This document shows, one piece after another, positions 1-10,124 of a stretch of 64,000 bases of DNA; position 1 is the stretch's first letter, and every line of letters begins with the position of its first letter. The stretch covers positions 15,774,741 to 15,838,740 of the forward strand of contig NC_092805.1 in the NCBI RefSeq assembly GCF_040954645.1, given 5' to 3'. Source of the DNA: Diabrotica undecimpunctata. Its lineage: Eukaryota > Arthropoda > Insecta > Coleoptera > Chrysomelidae. The notes under the pieces were generated by a model. The model searched no databases and was not told the DNA's origin. It saw nothing but the letters and a program-made list of their open reading frames with translations. The translations under genes and the position numbers were made by a program.

Positions 1-11
1 GTTGCTTTCTA

Positions 12-779
12 ACGACATTGTATTAATAACAGATAGAAGGGAAGAATTACAAAATATGATGGATGAATTAAATAGTGAATCAACAAAAATAGGTCTACAA
101 ATGAATTATAATAAAACAAAAATTATGACCAACCAACCAAAAGAATTAATAATTACAATTGCACAAACAACTATAGAACAAGTAAAAGGATATGTATTTT
201 TGGGACAAATTAAATAAAGAAAATCAGACCGAAGAAATAAAGAGAAGGATACGGTTGGCTTGGGTATCCTTCAGAAAACTTTCCTATATACTAAAAAATA
301 GAAAATACCCCCAATATTTAAAAACAAGAGTCTTCAACCAATGTATACTTCCTGTTCTCACCTACGGTTCTCAAACTTGGACGTTTACAAGGGAAAACAT
401 GGGAAAAATAGCAAAGACCCAAAGAGCCATGAAAAGGCAAATGCTGGACATCAGGCTATCAGACAAGAAAAGAAATACTTGGATCCGCAACAAAACAAAA
501 GTGCCGATGTAATAACGCAGATAGGAAAACTTAAGTGGAAGTTCGCTGGGCATACCATAAGACAGAAAAGCGACAGATGGAATAAGATGATTATACACTG
601 GAGACCATATAGTTACAAACGAAAAAGAGGACGGCCACAAATGGGATGGTCAGATGACTTAAAGAAACACGCAGACCCGAAGTGGATACAAACTGCCTAT
701 AATAGAGAGACGTGGAAGAAGGAAGAGGAAGCCTATGTCCAAAATTGGACAGCAAGGGCTGTAAAGATAGATAGATAGA
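12..779 (+). mobile_element. 5'-truncated LINE, C-terminal part of reverse transcriptase
   Basis: The reading frame is broken twice: frame 2 at 2-217, frame 3 at about 205-510, then frame 2 again to 778. It starts at the eroded catalytic box (LSNDIVL where RTs usually have YADDIVL), runs through YVFLGQ, ILPVLTYGSQTW and KLKWKFAGHTIR, and ends with GRPQMGWSDDLKKH. These are the order and motifs of the RT tail in RTE-type LINEs. The 3' end carries a short GATA repeat (766-779). The 11-bp direct repeat GTTGCTTTCTA at 1-11 and 780-790 brackets it exactly as a target-site duplication. It is a dead copy. Confidence 0.85.
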
Positions 780-790
780 GTTGCTTTCTA

Positions 791-1600
791 TTCCTCAAGT
801 AAGATTGGAACCAATTCAAAGAAACACCTCGAATTCCGTAGAAATTTAGTTTTTTTATCAAAATGTCCTGATTTACACAATCAAAAGCTTTGGCATAGTC
901 ACAAAAAACAGTGGCAATATAAAGATTATTGTTTATTGCTTGATGGACCTCATGTAGTACAGAAAACATAGCATCGATGGTACATTTATAAGATAAAAAG
1001 CCGAAATGACTTTGTGATAAAATGTTTTCAACGAGAAAGGACATAAGTCGGGCTTTTATAAGTCTCTCAGTAATTTTGGATAGGACCAGATAAGGCAATA
1101 CGTTTACAGTTGCAGACATTCGATTTTTCGGCAGCCTTATGAAGAGAAATAATAATGGCTGTCTTTAGGCACTCTGGAAATATACCTTTTTCAAAGGAAT
1201 CGTTAATTAGTGAGACCAGGACTTCCAACACATTATTTGGGAGATTTAAGAAAATTTTTAAGGAGAGTTTATCAGTACTACACAAAGATTTGCTTTTGAT
1301 ACTACTGATTGTTTGGATCAGTTTAGATTTATCAACTGGTCTTATAAAGAATGGACCTGAGACCTTTTTTGAATTGGGGAGATAGGATCTTGTTGTGGAA
1401 AAATAGCTGATGTTATATTTTTACTCACATTAACAAGTATTCATTTAGATTTTCAGGGTTTCGAAAAGAAAATGTTTGAGCTGTGTTAGTTTTATTTCGA
1501 AGATCGTTTATTATGGACCAAGTTTTTCTTGCAACATTTTTAGAGCTTGCCAGACGATTCTCATAGTACCTACATTTTTTTAGCTGTTTTACGTCCACCA
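791..1600 (-). mobile_element. Jockey/CR1-type LINE fragment, N-terminal half of RT
   Basis: Minus-strand reading gives, in order, a linker (KTWSIINDLRNKTN), PVDKSKLIQTI, a finger region (GIFPECLKTAIIISLHKAAEKSN), LSKITERLIKARLMSF, and catalytic box A as CDYAKAFDCVNQDIL, then YGIRG and SYLRNRKQ. There are several frameshifts (pieces at 1067-1285 and 733-1119). The coding sense stops at NRKQL, exactly where the younger LINE at 12-779 was inserted; the remainder should lie to the left of the window. It is an old, inactive copy. Confidence 0.8.
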
Positions 1601-2122
1601 TATAGTAATTTTGGTTTTACTGATATTTTTAGTTATTATACACCACATTTTTTCCGTTGTATTCTTCTCCTTCTTTTCCTTTTTATAAGTAAATCTGCTT
1701 TGAGAAAGGTTGTCACTCCCTTTTGCGCGGTCGTCCGATACTTCTTCTGCCGATTGCTGACTTAACGCTTACTATTTTGCTGTATTCACTATTGTGATTT
1801 TCAGTGTTAGCCATACATTCTCCACGTTTTGTTTATCCCAGTCTTTTATTTCTATTTCTTCATTAATTTCTTTAGCATATTTTATTTTTCCTTATTTTTA
1901 ATTATATTGTTTTATTATGCCAATTTTGTTTTCTTTTTTTTTTGTTATATTTATTTCCTCTTCTGGAAATGATCTCTAACCTATAAAAGTTTCAAACTGG
2001 TAGGTATTTCTAGGCATCAGTCGTGTTTACACTTTTGCAGTTGAAAATTCTGAGAGGTGTTGGACCCTCTGATTGATGATATCAAATTCTTATCTTTCTG
2101 TCCTTTTTCTAGTTCTCTTTTA
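1601..2122. other. AT-rich stretch, possible faint LINE linker
   Basis: No gene recognised. On the minus strand, 1640-1900 reads KEINEEIEIKDWDKQNVENVW and similar charged sequence. That resembles the endonuclease-to-RT linker of RTE-type LINEs, but it is too decayed to call. Confidence 0.3.
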
Positions 2123-2160
2123 TCTATTATCTATAATTAACTATAATTATAGATAATAGA
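2123..2160. repeat. Perfect 17-bp inverted repeat (hairpin)
   Basis: The arm TCTATTATCTATAATTA (2123-2139) is followed by the 4-base loop ACTA and its exact complement at 2144-2160. The surrounding 2161-2516 is AT-rich and holds nothing else I recognise. Confidence 0.8.
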
Positions 2161-2589
2161 TTGAATTAAATTATCTATAATTAATAATAAAAGAACATAT
2201 TTCAGAGTTTTCAGCTCCAAAAGCGTAAACATGGCTGATGCCTATAAGACCGGGGCCAAGTAAACCAACTGTTTAATTTGCATTCTCTTCTACCGCCCAT
2301 CAAAAACGTTTATAGATTAATAATAAAGAGAAGCCCAGAAATTGTCAAGTCTTTATCTTATGATTATAAAATATTTTTTAAATGTAAGTATAAATCGTCT
2401 TAAAAGATCTGAGATAAGTAATAAAATAAAAAAGAAATAAAACTATATTCATCCAAAAGCACTCTTCTACAATCTAAAGCATTTCGAAAAAGTTCTAAAT
2501 TCAACCCTAAACGAATGTGACACACATCTCGCCGTACAGACCTCCAGAGGGGGATATATGTTATTATTTATTCCTTTTACATGGATTTT

Positions 2590-2990
2590 TGAGATTCGAA
2601 TCGACGCGGGCCCGTCAAGAAACACAACTTGTTCGCGCAACTTTTCCCGAGAGGTGGGGGCAGAGTTCGGGGAGGGGTCGCCTTCCCAAAGCGCGCTATT
2701 CTACTGCGAGACTTGACGCTGTTCGTATGACACGACGATAGTCTTCTGTTTTTCGACCGGAGTTATGCATTCGTGAGATCCACGCGCGTTTTCAACCGGA
2801 GTTTTTACTGCAAGTGACTGTGCTCTGAGTATATTTTTATTTTTGATTTCTTTTGTGATACACTGTGCTTTTTGTACTCTAAAGAGGAAACTGGATTTTT
2901 TTCTTGACTAGTGGGACTAATCGTTTTCACAACGCTGGAACATTTAAGGCCGATTGTGGCTTCTATCACCACCTTGATTGGGAACTGTGA
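2590..2990 (+). promoter_or_regulatory. GC/CpG-rich island, possible promoter and 5' UTR
   Basis: Between about 2590 and 2790 base composition changes sharply from AT-rich to CpG-rich (runs such as GACGCGGGCCCG, CCCGAGAGGTGGGGGC and CACGCGCG). A short motif, ACCGGAGTT, occurs twice (about 2758 and 2801). The island leads into the candidate first exon at 2995-3063. I see no TATA box at a useful distance. It could also be an unrecognised repeat; the call rests on composition and position only. Confidence 0.3.
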
Positions 2991-2994
2991 GAAT

Positions 2995-3063
2995 ATGGAG
3001 GCCACTTACTGCGTTGGTACTGATGTAGACGTTTGCCGAATGTTTGATCAGTACTTATATAAG
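2995..3063 (+). CDS. Candidate first coding exon, 23 codons
   Basis: An ATG at 2995 (context GAATATGG) opens 23 codons: MEATYCVGTDV, DVCRMFDQYLYK. They end exactly at an AAG|GTACTT sequence that would serve as a phase-0 splice donor (GT at 3064-3065). Codon content is not AT-biased like the flanks, and a CpG-rich island lies upstream. I do not recognise the peptide. If real, the rest of the gene is downstream, perhaps beyond many kilobases of repeats. A chance ORF cannot be excluded. Confidence 0.3.
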
Positions 3064-3065
3064 GT

Positions 3066-4144
3066 ACTTGCCGTTCAAAACCACCCTCATATCCTAATAC
3101 TAACCATTTCAACAATTTCAAAACATTTACCTAGTTCAAAAAATTCTATTTAGCTTGTGTTAACTTTATAGAACTTTGCTTAACTTGAAAGTTATTAAAG
3201 ATATGCTGAAAACAGTTAATATAGTCAACATTATTTAATATTAGGGTTAGAAAAAGATAAACCACCAAGTTTTTTACATCTTTGGCTAAATGCTTAGCTT
3301 TTAAAAAATATTTATTCCAACAATATAAAAGTGTTATTATATGCGGTGCCTTATATTTTTGAAACGAATGCTAAAAGTGATACAAAAATATTCTAGAAAG
3401 GGCATTAAGATTAACTTTTTAATTTTAAGCAAACGAAGCCCATTTTCGTCTTTACCATTAAATATAATTTTTATTTTGACATAAACACAAAGTTCTGCCT
3501 AATAATTAAAAAATGTTAACCTAAAAATTATGTATATAAAAATTCCATGAAAATGAAGTCAAATAATTAATTTCCATTGAAAGTTTTTGTCAAAAAATAG
3601 TTAATAAATGATACTTTTTTTGCTTGTGTTCTGAACATGTTTTCAGCTCATTTCATGTATTTCGTCTCGTTTTTTGCTAGAGCTGCTTTCCAGCATTATA
3701 TCAGGTCCAGGTGTCCCATCCTTCATTTGTTTCTATATTAATATTAAGTTTAATGAGAAATTAGTCTATTCTACCCAAAAATTAATTATATTTGAAGGTA
3801 TAAAGTATTGGCAATTATAAAGTAGGGATTTCGTTAGCGACGAATAATATAATTCCGGTAAGGGATTGAAAATCTTATGTTCTTAAATATTGACAGATGT
3901 AAAGAAAAATCTGGTCCGAAAAATGTTGTTCAACAGTTCAATAGTTAAAAAGCTTGTCAAATGTCAAAAAATGATTGAATGTTCAATAATAATAACATAA
4001 AATACAACCCTGATTTTAATTTTTCACAGGATTGACATGTTTTGGTGAAGCATTAGCTTCAATATAAAAATAGTGAACTATGTATGCAAACAATTTGTGC
4101 ATATAAAAAGGTTTTATTTCTTTTTTTTTGTAACCAAATAACCA
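3066..4144. other. AT-rich, nothing recognised
   Basis: About 1 kb of AT-rich sequence without a supported gene or repeat on either strand. Confidence 0.6.
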
Positions 4145-4580
4145 TTAGAGATAGACATGGCGATCTCCTGATTTTTTTGTTATATATAAAATTTCATAAA
4201 TATTTTTTAAATTTATGACCTGTTTTGTACAAGTAATTGGCGTATGTGGAATTTGTGTTGAAAAAATTATCTTTCTATGTTCATTTATCCGTTTTCTTAA
4301 ACTTCTTCCTGTATATCCTATGTATACTTTTGTATACAAGTGTTAATCCTTTTTTTGTTTAGTAAGTTTGCTACCCTATCGGTAAATGTTAACCAGGCGT
4401 GATATTATTTTTGAAGTCTTGTGTACATGGAACATTGTTGTCTATTTGTTGTAGTTCATATTCATTATTTATTGCTACTTCTGTAATACGACTCATTAAG
4501 ATGTGGTAATTATCTCCCAGGACATGGAATGTTTATCAACCGGTGTATGCCCGTTTTATGTCTAAAGAAATGAATAGATG
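4145..4580 (-). mobile_element. Penelope-like element remnant, GIY-YIG endonuclease
   Basis: The minus strand reads VYIGYTGRSLRKRINEHR, the core of a GIY-YIG nuclease domain as found at the C-terminus of Penelope-like retroelements. Upstream on the same strand (about 4360-4580), RHKTGIHRLINIP and a following broken stretch fit the segment joining the Penelope RT to the nuclease. Stops and frameshifts throughout show decay. Full Penelope ORFs are far longer; only the 3' end is present. Confidence 0.65.
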
Positions 4581-4744
4581 ATATTAGACTAATAGTTTAT
4601 CACATGTAATGCAAATTCATTTTTATTACTTATATTAGATCTTGTCATATCTAAAAACTTTTAGCTATGTCATCGATATGTCGTTTTTTTTCTTATAGTT
4701 ATATTTTAGGTTATATTTTTGGACAGGATTTTCCATCGAGTAAC

Positions 4745-5360
4745 TACATAACCAAGGAAAAGGATAAAAATAAACGGATCACAAGTATTTGCCTAAAAAT
4801 CAATATTAATAAAACAAACTTTATGATCATGAGCAGACATAACCAGTCCCAGACATTAGTAAACCTTTGGAAAGAATTCACAAGTTCAAATATCTGTGGA
4901 TGAACTATACATGATGCAATAAATAGTGATGCAGAAATCAGCAATGGTTAAATTCCAAAAATACTTATGCCTAAAAGAGATTCCTTTAAGATTAAGACTC
5001 CGCATGGTAAAAGGTTATGTGTAGGCAATAATAATATACGGGGCTGAAACATGGTGTCTAAAATAAAAATTAATAAACCGCATAGAAGAATTCGAACTGA
5101 GGACATTGCGTAAACTACTGCGTGTCTCATACGTTGATCGTGGAGCGATTTTAAACGAGTAGTGTTAAGAAGAGTTTCCTATTTGGGACATATAATCGCT
5201 GATGATAAATGTCAAGAGATATCAAGTTTGATTTGAATGGGTAGGATAGAAGGAAAAACGAGCCTAAGGAGAAAGCAACATTCATAGCTGCGGAATATAA
5301 GAGTTTGGTGCAGAATTCGAATTGAAGGTGAAATTTTTGAACTTGCTAGAGAGAGGCAAT
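4745..5360 (+). mobile_element. Degenerate RTE-type LINE, interrupted by hAT
   Basis: Pieces in several frames: LKININKTNFMIMSRHNQ, YGAETWCLK, INRIEEFELRTLRKLLRVSYVD, YLGHII, GRIEGKTSLRRKQ, ELARERQ. These are the successive C-terminal blocks of RTE-type LINE proteins. The reading runs into the hAT element at 5361 and resumes after it at about 6604-6690. Stops and indels are frequent, so it is an old copy. The left boundary is uncertain. Confidence 0.7.
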
Positions 5361-5989
5361 CAGTGGCGGCTTTTGGGAGTAGGCAGGATAGGCCGGGCCT
5401 ACCCAATAATTTTAAGAGCTTTAAAATTGAAAGACATACATTTAAAAATTATGTTAATGCATGTAAATAACTTTTAAATGTACTAAATCACTCAATACAT
5501 TAGCGTCCGTTAAAACAACTAAGTTATTATATTACCACAGTAAGCATCGAATCGTATTCAGGCATTTTAAATATCATTAATAGGCCCAATCGGAACTGGC
5601 CGACCCAGCTCACATAAGATCCCCGTACAAAAAGCGTTTGAAGTTAAGCAGCTTGCCGGACAACGATTTATATTGTCGTGTTTATGCTTGCTGTTTAGGC
5701 ACCAGACGATCGGGCCTACGATGACCATCGTTGTCACTTGTACCGTAATTATCGAATTGTAATATAAATTTTCTTTTAAATTATGATAAAAAAATATGTA
5801 ACATAATCTATAATTGTAACATATTTTTAAACAAACAACAGAATTGCAGACAAGTGCACGGTTGCCCAAATAAATTTTAAAAAATTCGTAAAATTCGAAC
5901 AAAAAAAAAATCACATTTGCGTGATTTCTATATCGCCTGATTGTATGCAACTTATATATGTGAGATTGTTTTATAACTAATACATAAAA

Positions 5990-6534
5990 ATGAGTTTTTA
6001 TGACGCTTTACCAGGTTGCAGTAATAGTAATGTTGATAGTGAGTGTTTGGACATTGTTGTTTCACTATTGGAATCGTCATTATCTAGAAGAACTGAAATT
6101 GATAGAAAAAAAAAATTATTATGAATGAAAGGCCTACTCCAATATTGCGGATTGACCAAAAAGATGGGAAAAAGGTGCGTACTTTTAATTGCTCTTGGTA
6201 TGATATCTACAAATGGTTGTCTGGAAGTATTACAAAAAACAGACTATATTGTTGGCCGTGTTTGTTATTTTCTAATAAGAAATATGTATAGAATTGTGAA
6301 GGATACTTTGATTTAAAAAATATGTCTGCCACCTTAAAAAAACATTCCAGTTGCAAGGAACATTTAAGTAATTTGCTGTCCGTTAACGATGTACAGAAGA
6401 GGGCGTTTTTTGTTCGCGATTTGCTAGATGAAAAATCAAAAATCGCAAAAATTAGATACAACGCAGAAGTTAAAATGAACAGAGAAATCATTAAAAAATT
6501 AGTTGGGGGGGGGGGGGGGGTCATGACCCCGTAA
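5990..6534 (+). pseudogene. hAT transposase N-terminus, TTF-type zinc finger
   Basis: ATG at 5990 (MSFYDALPGCSNSN...) reads to an A-run at about 6103-6112 where the frame shifts. It continues from 6121 as MNERPTPILRIDQKDGKKVR, with a stop (TAG at 6289-6291), and then to 6534. The segment FNCSWYDIYKWL...LYCWPCLLFSNK...LKKHSSCKEHL carries the spaced Cys and His residues of the TTF-type zinc finger found in hAT transposases related to ZMYM1-like proteins. Everything downstream (RNase-H-like catalytic fold, hATC region) is missing. Two lesions plus truncation make it non-functional. Confidence 0.75.
6505..6530. repeat. 16-base G tract next to a 14-bp palindrome
   Basis: Sixteen consecutive G (6505-6520) run into TCATGACCCC. 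The last four G plus this stretch form the perfect palindrome GGGGTCATGACCCC (6517-6530). It lies inside the deleted hAT element, near its right end. Confidence 0.85.
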
Positions 6535-6603
6535 CCATAGCTATGTAATTTGTTGGCTTGGCCTACCCAAAATTTTACCACACCAGCCGCCACTGGAGGC
6601 AAT

Positions 6604-6690
6604 TATGAATAAATGACAGATAGAATGTCTACGTGCCGGCGTAGTGCATAGCTAGCACTTAAAAGAGAGGAATGGTAAATTCCGTAAATT
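6604..6690 (+). mobile_element. 3' end of the LINE split by the hAT
   Basis: Sequence after the right hAT target duplication reads like the last residues and short trailer of the RTE-type LINE at 4745-5360 (…LRAGVVHS…HLKEE). The match is short, and the call depends mainly on the hAT target duplication joining the two halves. Confidence 0.4.
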
Positions 6691-7064
6691 GAATTAATAA
6701 AAAGTTGCATTTCTTGTGAAGCTTTGCATTTTTTGTTAACAAAATATTGAAGAACTGATAGTACCTTAACATTTGTCTTTATTTTTATTCTGAAATTATC
6801 TTCAAAATAATCCACCGCTTTATACTTTTTAATTGTTTTCTAGTAGCAGTTGTTTTTAACATTTTAGCAAGAAATTCTCCTTAGATTTCCTTCTCTTGAA
6901 ATCTACTGAATATGTATAAAAGTGCATTTATTATAATTCAAATATTGAATCAACAATCTTAATTTTTTTCAAGACAGAGACGACAAAAAAATTAAATATT
7001 TTAATAGGAAGTTACAAATTAAATCATAAGATTACTATAACATATGATGGTGTAAGGCTTAATT
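6691..7064. other. AT-rich, nothing recognised
   Basis: No supported feature on either strand. Confidence 0.6.
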
Positions 7065-8520
7065 TACTTCTTAGCCAATTTCTTCCATTCATTGCGGTTT
7101 CGTCTCAACATCCTTCCGTCTGTCCATGTGACTCATTTTTTCTCCAATATCTTCCCAATTACTTCATCCTATTTTTTGTTTTTTAATATTTTTGTTTCTC
7201 ACACTCTTCTCACTGGTACGGTATCCATCCTTCATTCGGTGTATCTCAGGGTACCCCACCAACTCAGCTGTTGCTGTTCTATAAACTATGATATCTATTT
7301 TGGTAAAGCCTTAAAGTCTTCTTAAAAACATCATTTCTATAGTCTGTATCTTTCTTTTTTGCCTGTTTCTTTACTACCTATGATTCGCTGACAAAAGTCG
7401 GAACAGTTCTATAAACTGCTTTAAAAACTTTCGTTACTGTAGCGTTTTCTCTAGTCTGATATTGATTTCTAGTTCTAGAGATCCGGTTTCTTCTATTATT
7501 ACTCCTAAGTATGTAAAAGTTTTAACTTCTTCTCTTGTTTCTCCTATCTGCATAACTTTTGTTTTGTTAACATTTATCTTCGTTCCGTTTACATTCAGTA
7601 CTTCTTTTCATATTTCCAAATAATTCAGAAGTTCTTTTTCAGATTTTGCAATTAGAAATTGTCAGCAAATACTTCTTCCGAGATTTCTACTCTTTGCAGA
7701 TTTCTATACCCTACATTCAGTTTTTTACTTCTTGTTGAGCATGCCTTAATAGTTTCGTCCATAAAGATTATAAATAGTGTTGGGTTAAGTGCTCCTCCCT
7801 GTCTTAAGCCTCCATTTATTGTAAACGTATTTATGTTGTATTCTTACTAATTACAGCATTGTTGTTGTCATTGTATATTTTTTGTTTCATGCTTAGTACT
7901 TAACTTGTATATTTTCTTTTTCTCTTGCAGCGGTTTTTGTGTTATCTGTTTTGAAGTTTGTTTATAATTTTTGCTAAGAGTTTCATACATGTAAATAGCA
8001 ACGTCAATCCACTGTAGTTATTATTTTTTCTCTAATCTCTTTTTTTGTATATAGGTACTATTAGTGACACTTTCCAATCTTCCGGTATATCTTCACTTTT
8101 CCATATTTTATTCATTATTTTTAGTAATATTTGTTCAACGTTTTTACTGCTTCTTCCAGTTATTCATCGTTAACTGAGTTTTCTGTATTATCTTCCAATA
8201 TATTATTCTGTTCTTCATTAATGCCGTCTTGGTTTATATCTGTTTGCAGTTCTTCAAAGACTTTTTTCCATCTTCTAACTATTTCTTTGGTTTTGTTATT
8301 AATTCTTCATTTTTACTTAATGCTGTATATTTCATGTTTTTTGTTATCGTCCTCAGGGTTTTGTAGAATAGCTTTTGGTTACTTTTGCTATCTTCTTTTT
8401 ATCTCCGAATTTTCACAATAATTGTCTCTGTTCGACCACTGTCTCTCTTTGATGCTGTTACCAATATTTTTACCTTTTTTCTTTTATTTTTATAGTCATT
8501 TTGTAGTTCTCGTTCTGGCT
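7065..8520 (-). mobile_element. RTE-type LINE, most of RT, degenerate
   Basis: Minus-strand pieces in order: DIPEDWKVSLIVPIYKK, NNYSGLTLLFTCMKLLAKII, NGGLRQGGALNPTLFIIFMDE (box B/C region), FADN where the catalytic FADD should be, INVNKTKVMQIGETREEV, FTYLGVIIEETG, and a last block WTDGRMLRRNRNEWKKLA at about 7080-7130. Many frameshifts and stops are present. The change of the second catalytic Asp (DD to DN) alone would inactivate the RT. Confidence 0.75.
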
Positions 8521-9009
8521 TTCTGATATTTTTTAAAGCAAACTATACGTACCAAAATTGATTCATAAGGAAAGTTTAGAATTGAAAACTGCTATACATA
8601 ATTAAGTAGCTGATTTTCTCCTCGAATTTCCCTTGAGTTATATCTTTGAAGTTTTCTCAACCACATAACAGACTAGGTGTGGCTATTATCTTATGAAGTT
8701 TGATCATTGTATCATTCCTTTTTTTTTTTCTTCACTGTTCTGTAAATTGTTCCGCATACTAATGAAACCTGTCAGTTTTCTTATTAACGTTTCTGAGATG
8801 TTTCTGCAAATTTGTATAACACCCCAGGTTATTGAAACAAATAAACTTGTTGTAGTTTTTTTTCTGAAAAATGGCTTTGGCAGAGCCAATTAGCCAGACT
8901 TGTTTGACTGTGTTTATTGTTAAAATCGACTAAATTTTAATTATTATTGATTGTAGATTCATAGTCAAAATTTTCTTGTTATCAGTTATCAATGTTAGTA
9001 CTACATATA
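8521..9009. other. No recognised feature
   Basis: AT-rich. A 61-codon minus-strand ORF at 8704-8889 has no family I recognise and is probably a remnant of a repeat. Confidence 0.4.
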
Positions 9010-9340
9010 CCTAATATGATGATCGTCAATTACTATGTTTGTTTCGTCGAAGGCTATTACAAAATCTATAAATGCAATGTGTCTTCGGTTTGGATCATTT
9101 GTTTTATAATAAAAATCCTTTAATGAATCTGCGCTTTCAAAACTGTGTTGTACTTGTCTTGTAATGGCTTGTGTAAAACTTTTGAATCTATTATAATAAT
9201 AATTTTGGTGTATATTTCATATATTGAATGCATTAGACTAATAGCTTTATAGGTTTAGCAACTCTTACGGTCTTTTTTCTAAACAGTGGCTGTTTGCCAC
9301 GTGTAATATATTTTAGTATCCAATCGTCACTACGCATTCC
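9010..9340 (-). mobile_element. LINE fragment, RT finger to box A
   Basis: Minus strand reads QTATV...KKDRKSC...TYKAISLMHSIYEIYTKII, then SFTQAITRQVQHSFESADSLKDF, then HIAFIDFVIAFDETN. This matches the finger motif (KKGD...NYR), the conserved start of box A, and the box-A Asp residues. Both ends are truncated. Confidence 0.65.
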
Positions 9341-9926
9341 TAAGTGTAGCAAAATAACTCAATATTTTAGAGTTACATGTTCATTAGGTCTGCTTCACAT
9401 AGTTTAGATAATATCTAACATCTAATATACTCGTAGAGAAATATAAAAGAATAAATATATGTAATATAGCTATTTACGAAACTTATGTAAGGTTCTTAAT
9501 GTTTGGTACTTTTCTATGAAAGGAAATCATTTATTCTCGCAAACACCCATTTTTAGATATATAATTTCACTTCTGTGTCAACTACTGTATAATTTACATA
9601 TATCTTATTCCTTGGAGACAATCTAAGTTTTAATGTTCCTTTTGCGATTCATATTCAGATTATATTAACTTATATTTTTATATGAAAGAAAATCAAATCG
9701 CTTCAAATCAAAGTCATTTTTTTGCGGTTCTTATAAAAGTATAAGATTTTTAGCAGAATTCATCCAGAACATTCTCCCGGACTCCTCTTCTTCCTATAAT
9801 CTGTCCCTGCTTTATATTTTGTAGAAATGTGTATTTTTGTCCTCATATTAGATTCTCCTAAGTATTTCAATTTTCTCATTTTTTGTACAAAAAATACAAA
9901 ACTAAAGGTACAAAGGTACTAAACTT
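9341..9926. other. AT-rich, nothing firm
   Basis: No supported gene. Around 9760-9880 the minus strand reads KMRKLKYLGESN..., a possible trace of the YLG motif of a LINE, too short to call. Confidence 0.45.
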
Positions 9927-10112
9927 ATGATATATTTTAACATTCTTGTTTGGAGAGGGATTATCACGATTATTAAACAGTTTCTTTATTTTTATGATAA
10001 CGAACTTAGCAATTTCAACACATCTTTTGATTTCGGTATTTTGATCACTTGCCTCGTTAATTATAGCTCCCAGTTATTTGCAATTATTCACCGTTTGAAT
10101 GGGGGTGTTATT
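9927..10112 (-). mobile_element. LINE fragment around the YLGxII motif
   Basis: Minus strand reads NTPIQTVNNCK, then LGAIINEASDQNTEIKRCVE, then IAKFVIIKIKKLFNNRDN, the block after the RT catalytic box in RTE-type LINEs. A diverged second copy of its first 75 bases lies at 11255-11345, on the far side of the LINE at 10125-11254. Confidence 0.65.
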
Positions 10113-10124
10113 TGTAGAATATAA

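Larger units (their letters stand above)
5361..6595 (+). mobile_element. Internally deleted hAT transposon, 1,235 bp
   Basis: It starts CAGTGGCGGCT and ends with the inverted copy AGCCGCCACTG, an 11-bp terminal inverted repeat. It is flanked by the identical 8-bp sequence GAGGCAAT (5353-5360 and 6596-6603); 8-bp duplications are the hAT signature. A subterminal block, GGCCTACCCAA followed by ATTTTA, occurs in the same orientation at about 5396 and 6560. It carries the broken N-terminal part of a TTF-zinc-finger transposase but no catalytic or dimerisation region, so it cannot move itself. It is inserted in the LINE at 4745-5360. Confidence 0.88.

Noticed and set aside
2517..2741. 74-codon Arg-rich plus-strand ORF
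   Set aside because: It follows from local CpG richness; no ATG with good context, no domain, and it lies in the presumed 5' UTR.
5581..5670. AGTTAAGCAGC at about 5642 resembles box A of a 5S rRNA gene (possible SINE3)
   Set aside because: Similarity is limited to about 20 bases; the 5S start, intermediate element and box C are not found at the required distances.
6207..6602. 131-codon minus-strand ORF across the hAT
   Set aside because: It is the antisense shadow of the TTF-finger ORF and reads poly-Pro from the G tract.
8131..8421. 96-codon Ser/Leu/Phe-rich plus-strand ORF resembling a membrane protein
   Set aside because: It is antisense to a clear LINE RT reading; T-rich antisense DNA yields hydrophobic pseudo-proteins.
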